Of a stretch of DNA of 64,000 bases, positions 60,925-64,000 are shown in pieces (position 1 is the stretch's first letter; the number at the start of each line of letters is the position of its first letter). Made by a program: the position numbers and the translations under genes. This stretch comes from Ophiocordyceps camponoti-saundersi (nom. inval.) (lineage: Eukaryota; Ascomycota; Sordariomycetes; Hypocreales; Ophiocordycipitaceae): the NCBI GenBank assembly GCA_003339415.1, contig PDHQ01000191.1:1-64000 (forward strand). Direction: 5' to 3'. The notes under the pieces are model-generated. The model was not told where the DNA came from and made no database searches. It was given only the letters and a program-made list of their open reading frames with translations.

Positions 60925-61300
60925 TAATAATAAAATAGCTAGAATTAATTAAGGTTATAATTATACTAACTATCTTATTAAAATAAAGCTACTTTAACTT
61001 AAGTTATAAAAAATAATATTAATATAAAAATACTTATAAGTTATAAAAAGTGTTAATAAAAGCTTAGTTTACTTATAGCTTATAAGTTATTAAGAAACGC
61101 TATATTAAAAAAGCTTTATATTATTATTAAATAGTAATCTTAGTAATAGCGGCTTATAATAAAATTATAACTATTATTACTTAAATAGCTATATTAACTA
61201 TTTATTATTAAGCTTCTTAAAGTAACTATATAGTTTAAAAATAAATTTAAAAAAATCCTAGAATTTAACTTATAAAGCTTACTAAAGCTAATTCTCTTCG
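60925..61300. other. Last RIPped stretch before the gene island
   Basis: AT-rich, CA/TG-depleted, no gene. The change to normal composition occurs between about 61280 and 61311, immediately before the stop codon of the synthetase gene. Confidence 0.6.
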
Positions 61301-61332
61301 AGCTAAGGAGCCATAGTAGGCACTCGGGATAA

Positions 61333-62707
61333 CTACAAGCCTATTGCATTCCTAACGAGATCCATAGTGTTTTGAGCGCTTTGACGAGCCTTCTCTGCAC
61401 CCTCTGCCTCAAGTTGTTCCAGATATCCATTGTCGGCTTCTAGAAGATCGAGATATTTTTCTCTTATTCCTAGTAATCCTCCGACCACGGCATTTGCGAC
61501 CAAGGTTTTCAGCTGTCGTGGCTGTGCCGTGCTATGCGCCTGGGCAAGCTGTTCCGGGGTACGACGTTGCGAGTCAAATACGGAGAAAATTTCCAGCAAG
61601 TTAGATATGCCCGGTCTCTTCTTCACGTCGTAGGTGATGCCCGATACTGAATCAGTCAGAGCCGAAGCAACCTTGGCGTGGACTTCATCGGGCGAATCGG
61701 TGACTAGAATACGCGAACGCTCGCTCTTATGCGATTTCGACATCTTTGACGTTGGGTCGGTGAGGGACATGATTCTATTGTTAAAGGCTAGCACCTTGTG
61801 TTAGCGAGACTATTTTGCTTTTTTTTCATATACTTGACTTGAAGGACTGGTAAACACCGTGCCGAAAGTTTACGTACGAGTTATTGTATCCGGATGAACG
61901 AGACAAGGCTCATAAGTATGGTTGAAATTGGTGGCACATTCGCGGGCGAACTCAATATGTTGTTGCTGATCATGTCCAACAGGCACGTGCGTTGCTCTTA
62001 CATCAAGATAGAACCAGGCGCAAAATCAGTAATCCAAACCAACCCACAGAGCATTGTTCGGTATCGCTCGCCGCATGACCTCACCTGTGAACAAGAACGT
62101 CTGCTGCCTGCAAGACAGGGTAGGCAAGCAGCCCTAACTTGAGCAGTGAGCCGACGGACCGATCCACCGTCTCTGACGTTTGTGGCACATTAAGCTTTTG
62201 CTGCGAAACCGCTCAGCGGATGCAGTTCACCGAGAAGTCAAGACATTTAAACTACCTTCCACTGTGTCATTCTCGAAAGGTAGCCCACAGATGCGGTGCA
62301 GGCAAGGATCCACATGAGTTCTGAGTGTGCTGGAACCTGGATTGATATAGTATAGATGAGACAAAGCGGAGTAAGCAAGGCGACACAAAGGACGAGAAAG
62401 TGTCAAAACTCACAGAGGACTGATAGAATATGCTGCAGCGTGTAGGGTCTATACCAGTGGCTAGGAGCGCGGCAAGGGTCTCCCGTCTGCTTTGCTTGAG
62501 TTTCCCTAGACATTGGGGAGTGGTGAGGGCGTGGAGATCGACAATTGAGAAGATCAATCTTGTGTCGGAGCCTTCCACTTCCTGCAGATGCGACCATTGC
62601 CGAAGTGCGCCAACGTAATTTCCGAGATGAGGTATCCCGGTAGGCTGGATTCCGGAGAAGATGACTCGAGACCGCATTAGAGCCTTGCTAACGGCGGCTC
62701 CGTGCAT
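61333..62707 (-). CDS. MSW1: Mitochondrial-type tryptophanyl-tRNA synthetase, five exons
   Basis: This class I synthetase charges tRNA-Trp with tryptophan using ATP, presumably in the mitochondrial matrix. Exons on the minus strand are 62707-62414, 62336-62256, 62200-62085, 61996-61878 and 61787-61333, giving 354 residues. The introns (77, 55, 88 and 90 bp) are GT-AG with fungal-type branch sites such as GCTAAC near 61805. The HIGH-type signature is PHLGN (residues 26-30) after FSGIQPTG. VPAHSELMW, MTQWK, a QAADVLVH helix and VPVGHDQQQHIEFAREC follow. The second signature, KMSKS, is at 218-222 after RIMSLTDPT. Length and motif order fit the bacterial/mitochondrial family. The first ATG is used because an in-frame stop lies upstream; Met11 is an alternative. 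The N-terminus is short for a targeting peptide, so an extra upstream exon is possible. The last splice acceptor was chosen to give TITPFNNRIMSL. Not RIPped. Confidence 0.93.
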
Positions 62708-63021
62708 AATAAAAACGTGTTTCCGGGCCGAACAATTGAGTTGGAAGCCTTTGAATGTTCCGTAACATAACCGTACCTCAGTATCCGTACGGTTATGTTA
62801 TGGGTAGCACCACGCATACAGCCTACAGGGCATGGTATTACACCTAGGACTCTGCTAGAAAGAAATTCACCTTTATAAGTGAATGCTTATTTGCTAAGGG
62901 GGGGGGAGGGGCTTTCGTGGTCCTGGGACTCATTTTAATGCCTTTAGAAGCTTATTTTTAGCTGATAAAGCCAGGGAGGCCAGACACGTACAGATATTAA
63001 AGCTCTTACAAATTCTTTCTT
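62708..63021. other. Presumed promoter/5' region of the synthetase gene
   Basis: About 310 bases of normal composition with no open frame of note. It contains the hairpin listed separately, a G-run AAGGGGGGGGGAGGGG at about 62899-62912, and no obvious TATA or CAAT arrangement that I would defend. It ends at the minisatellite. Confidence 0.4.
62761..62802. repeat. Near-perfect inverted repeat upstream of the synthetase gene
   Basis: The left arm CGTAACATAACCGTAC (62761-62776) and the right arm GTACGGTTATGTTATG (62787-62802) can pair over 16 bp with one mismatch around a 10-nt loop. It lies 54-95 bp upstream of the start codon. It could be a regulatory palindrome, a 5'-UTR hairpin or a tiny palindromic insertion. 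Confidence 0.7.
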
Positions 63022-63154
63022 TATAAAATATAAAATATAAAATATAAAATATAAAATATAAAATATAAAATATAAAATATAAAATATAAAATATAAAATA
63101 TAAAATATAAAATATAAAATATAAAATATAAAATATAAAATATAAAATATAAAA
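63022..63154 (+). repeat. Minisatellite, 7-bp unit TATAAAA, about 19 copies
   Basis: A pure tandem array of the 7-mer (ATAAAAT phase) that abuts a second 7-mer array with a one-word change. It starts directly after TTCTTTCTT. Confidence 0.95.
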
Positions 63155-63303
63155 AGTAAAAAGTAAAAAGTAAAAAGTAAAAAGTAAAAAGTAAAAAGTA
63201 AAAAGTAAAAAGTAAAAAGTAAAAAGTAAAAAGTAAAAAGTAAAAAGTAAAAAGTAAAAAGTAAAAAGTAAAAAGTAAAAAATAAAAAGTAAAAAGTAAA
63301 AGT
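63151..63303 (+). repeat. Minisatellite, 7-bp unit AAAAAGT, about 22 copies
   Basis: A tandem array continuing in the same register from the TATAAAA array. One unit near 63279-63285 reads AAAAAAT, and the last unit is shortened to AAAAGT. Confidence 0.95.
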
Positions 63304-64000
63304 ATAGTTTTTATTTAATTTAAAAATAGCTATAAATTTTTAATAATATTTAGCTTTAAAAGCTATTATAATTTTTTAAGCTTTAAAGATAGCCGCGGCT
63401 TATATTATTATAGCTAATTTACTATATATATATTTTATTTTATTATTATTAAAGCTTTATCCTTAGTTCGCCTTATTAGTTACCTTAATATTATTATTAA
63501 ACTACTCTTAGCTAAATTAAGCATATTATAAAAACTAGCTTAGTTTTTCTATACCTTTATTTATAATTATAAGCGTATTGCCCACTCCGCTTTAAGCTTT
63601 AGCTATAGCTATTATAAGCACTATTATTTTCTCTTTATAAATAAATATACTATAAAGAGTAAATTATTAAGTAATAGGTTTTATTTTATTTTTATAATAA
63701 GTTATATTTTATATAAAAGACTTTATTTAAATAAAAAATAATATAAAGTTATATTAATAATAAATTAAGGTAAATTTAGCTTTTTTAAGAAACTTTACTA
63801 TTTTTTATTATTATAATTTACTTATAATAGCTTTATAAAAATAATGTTAAGTTTTTATTTTTAATATATAATTTTTATAAAAATTATATTAATATATTAA
63901 AATATATAAAAGTAAAACTACTTTATTTAACATACTTTATTTTCTAAAAAAAGCTATAATACTACTATTATATAAAAATTCTAACTAATTATTAATAGCT
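63304..64000. other. RIPped AT-rich block on the other side of the gene island
   Basis: Composition returns to AT-rich with nearly no CA/TG. A few survive near 63580-63630 (TTGCCCACTCC, AAGCACTATT). No gene, LTR or member of the families above is recognised in these 700 bases. Confidence 0.55.

Noticed and set aside
1..61300. Mitochondrial or plastid DNA origin because of high AT
   Set aside because: The CA/TG depletion with retained CG, nested LTR elements with target duplications, and a nuclear gene with spliceosomal introns fit nuclear RIP-affected DNA.
61430..61633. 67-codon plus-strand frame over the last synthetase exon
   Set aside because: It is an antisense shadow of the real exon 61333-61787, which carries the KMSKS motif.
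61788..61794. Start of the last exon at the ATG of MLAFNNR as a separate gene
   Set aside because: The bases before FNN are the end of an intron (branch site GCTAAC, acceptor GCTAG). Joining exon 4 at this acceptor restores a continuous synthetase.
61894..62324. Plus-strand frames of 82 and 61 codons
   Set aside because: They lie antisense to exons 2-4 and introns of the synthetase and have no independent support.
62403..62618. Minus-strand 64-codon and plus-strand 62-codon frames over exon 1
   Set aside because: They are out-of-frame shadows of exon 1, whose reading includes the FSGIQPTG and PHLGN signatures.

Overview
The window is a filamentous-ascomycete (Pezizomycotina) chromosome segment. 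About 61.3 kb is AT-rich, transposon-derived DNA that has been heavily rewritten by repeat-induced point mutation (RIP). It abuts one intact nuclear housekeeping gene, a mitochondrial-type tryptophanyl-tRNA synthetase with four short introns (61333-62707, minus strand). In the AT-rich part the dinucleotides CA and TG are almost absent, while AC, CC, TC and CG persist. This is the mark of CpA-to-TpA RIP. It also explains why hardly any ATG-started open frame exists there: ATG and CAA/CAG/TGG codons have become ATA and TAA/TAG. The exact species cannot be told from the sequence.

Layout. 1-300: end of a DNA transposon with ACTAA-rich termini, inserted into a partial Ty3/gypsy copy (about 300-4441, plus). 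4442-4917: a tRNA-headed SINE-like repeat. 4918-5297: a GC-richer patch. 5298-6765: a complete 1.47-kb copy of the ACTAA-terminal element. 6766-15.4 kb: unassigned RIPped sequence split by R1. 16.0-26.7 kb: a four-deep nest in which an LTR remnant is split by R2, R2 by a Ty1/copia element (17085-26253), and that element by R3. 26.7-33.0 kb: unassigned sequence holding a 1.78-kb non-autonomous LTR element (28994-30770). 33.06-39.05 kb: R4, R5 and R6. 39-44 kb: unassigned sequence with small GC-richer islands. 43999-44430: second SINE-like copy. 44511-60148: a composite gypsy element with 648-bp LTRs, coding on the minus strand, interrupted by a 3.6-kb LTR element (50130-53723) and, inside its right-hand LTR, by the second 1.78-kb element (58196-59971). 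60708-60919: a solo LTR of that small family. 61.3-63.0 kb: gene island with normal base composition. 63022-63303: two abutting 7-bp minisatellites. 63304-64000: RIPped AT-rich DNA again.

The insertions are supported by internal geometry. LTR pairs have equal lengths (301/301, 648/648, 508/508, 210/210) and 5-bp target duplications (TATAT, GTTTT, ATAAT, AAGTT, GTAAA, AAATA). The R family shows 14-19 bp duplications. For the large gypsy element a related empty site is present at about 15431-15540. Copia is recognised from reverse transcriptase and RNase H residues, and gypsy from a minus-strand reverse transcriptase and integrase C-terminus, all read through RIP stops. No intact transposon protein remains. 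I found no defence island, CRISPR array, biosynthetic cluster or other novel functional system. The most novel material is repeat biology: the coding-free R family, the tRNA-headed repeat, the small LTR family and the nested insertion record.
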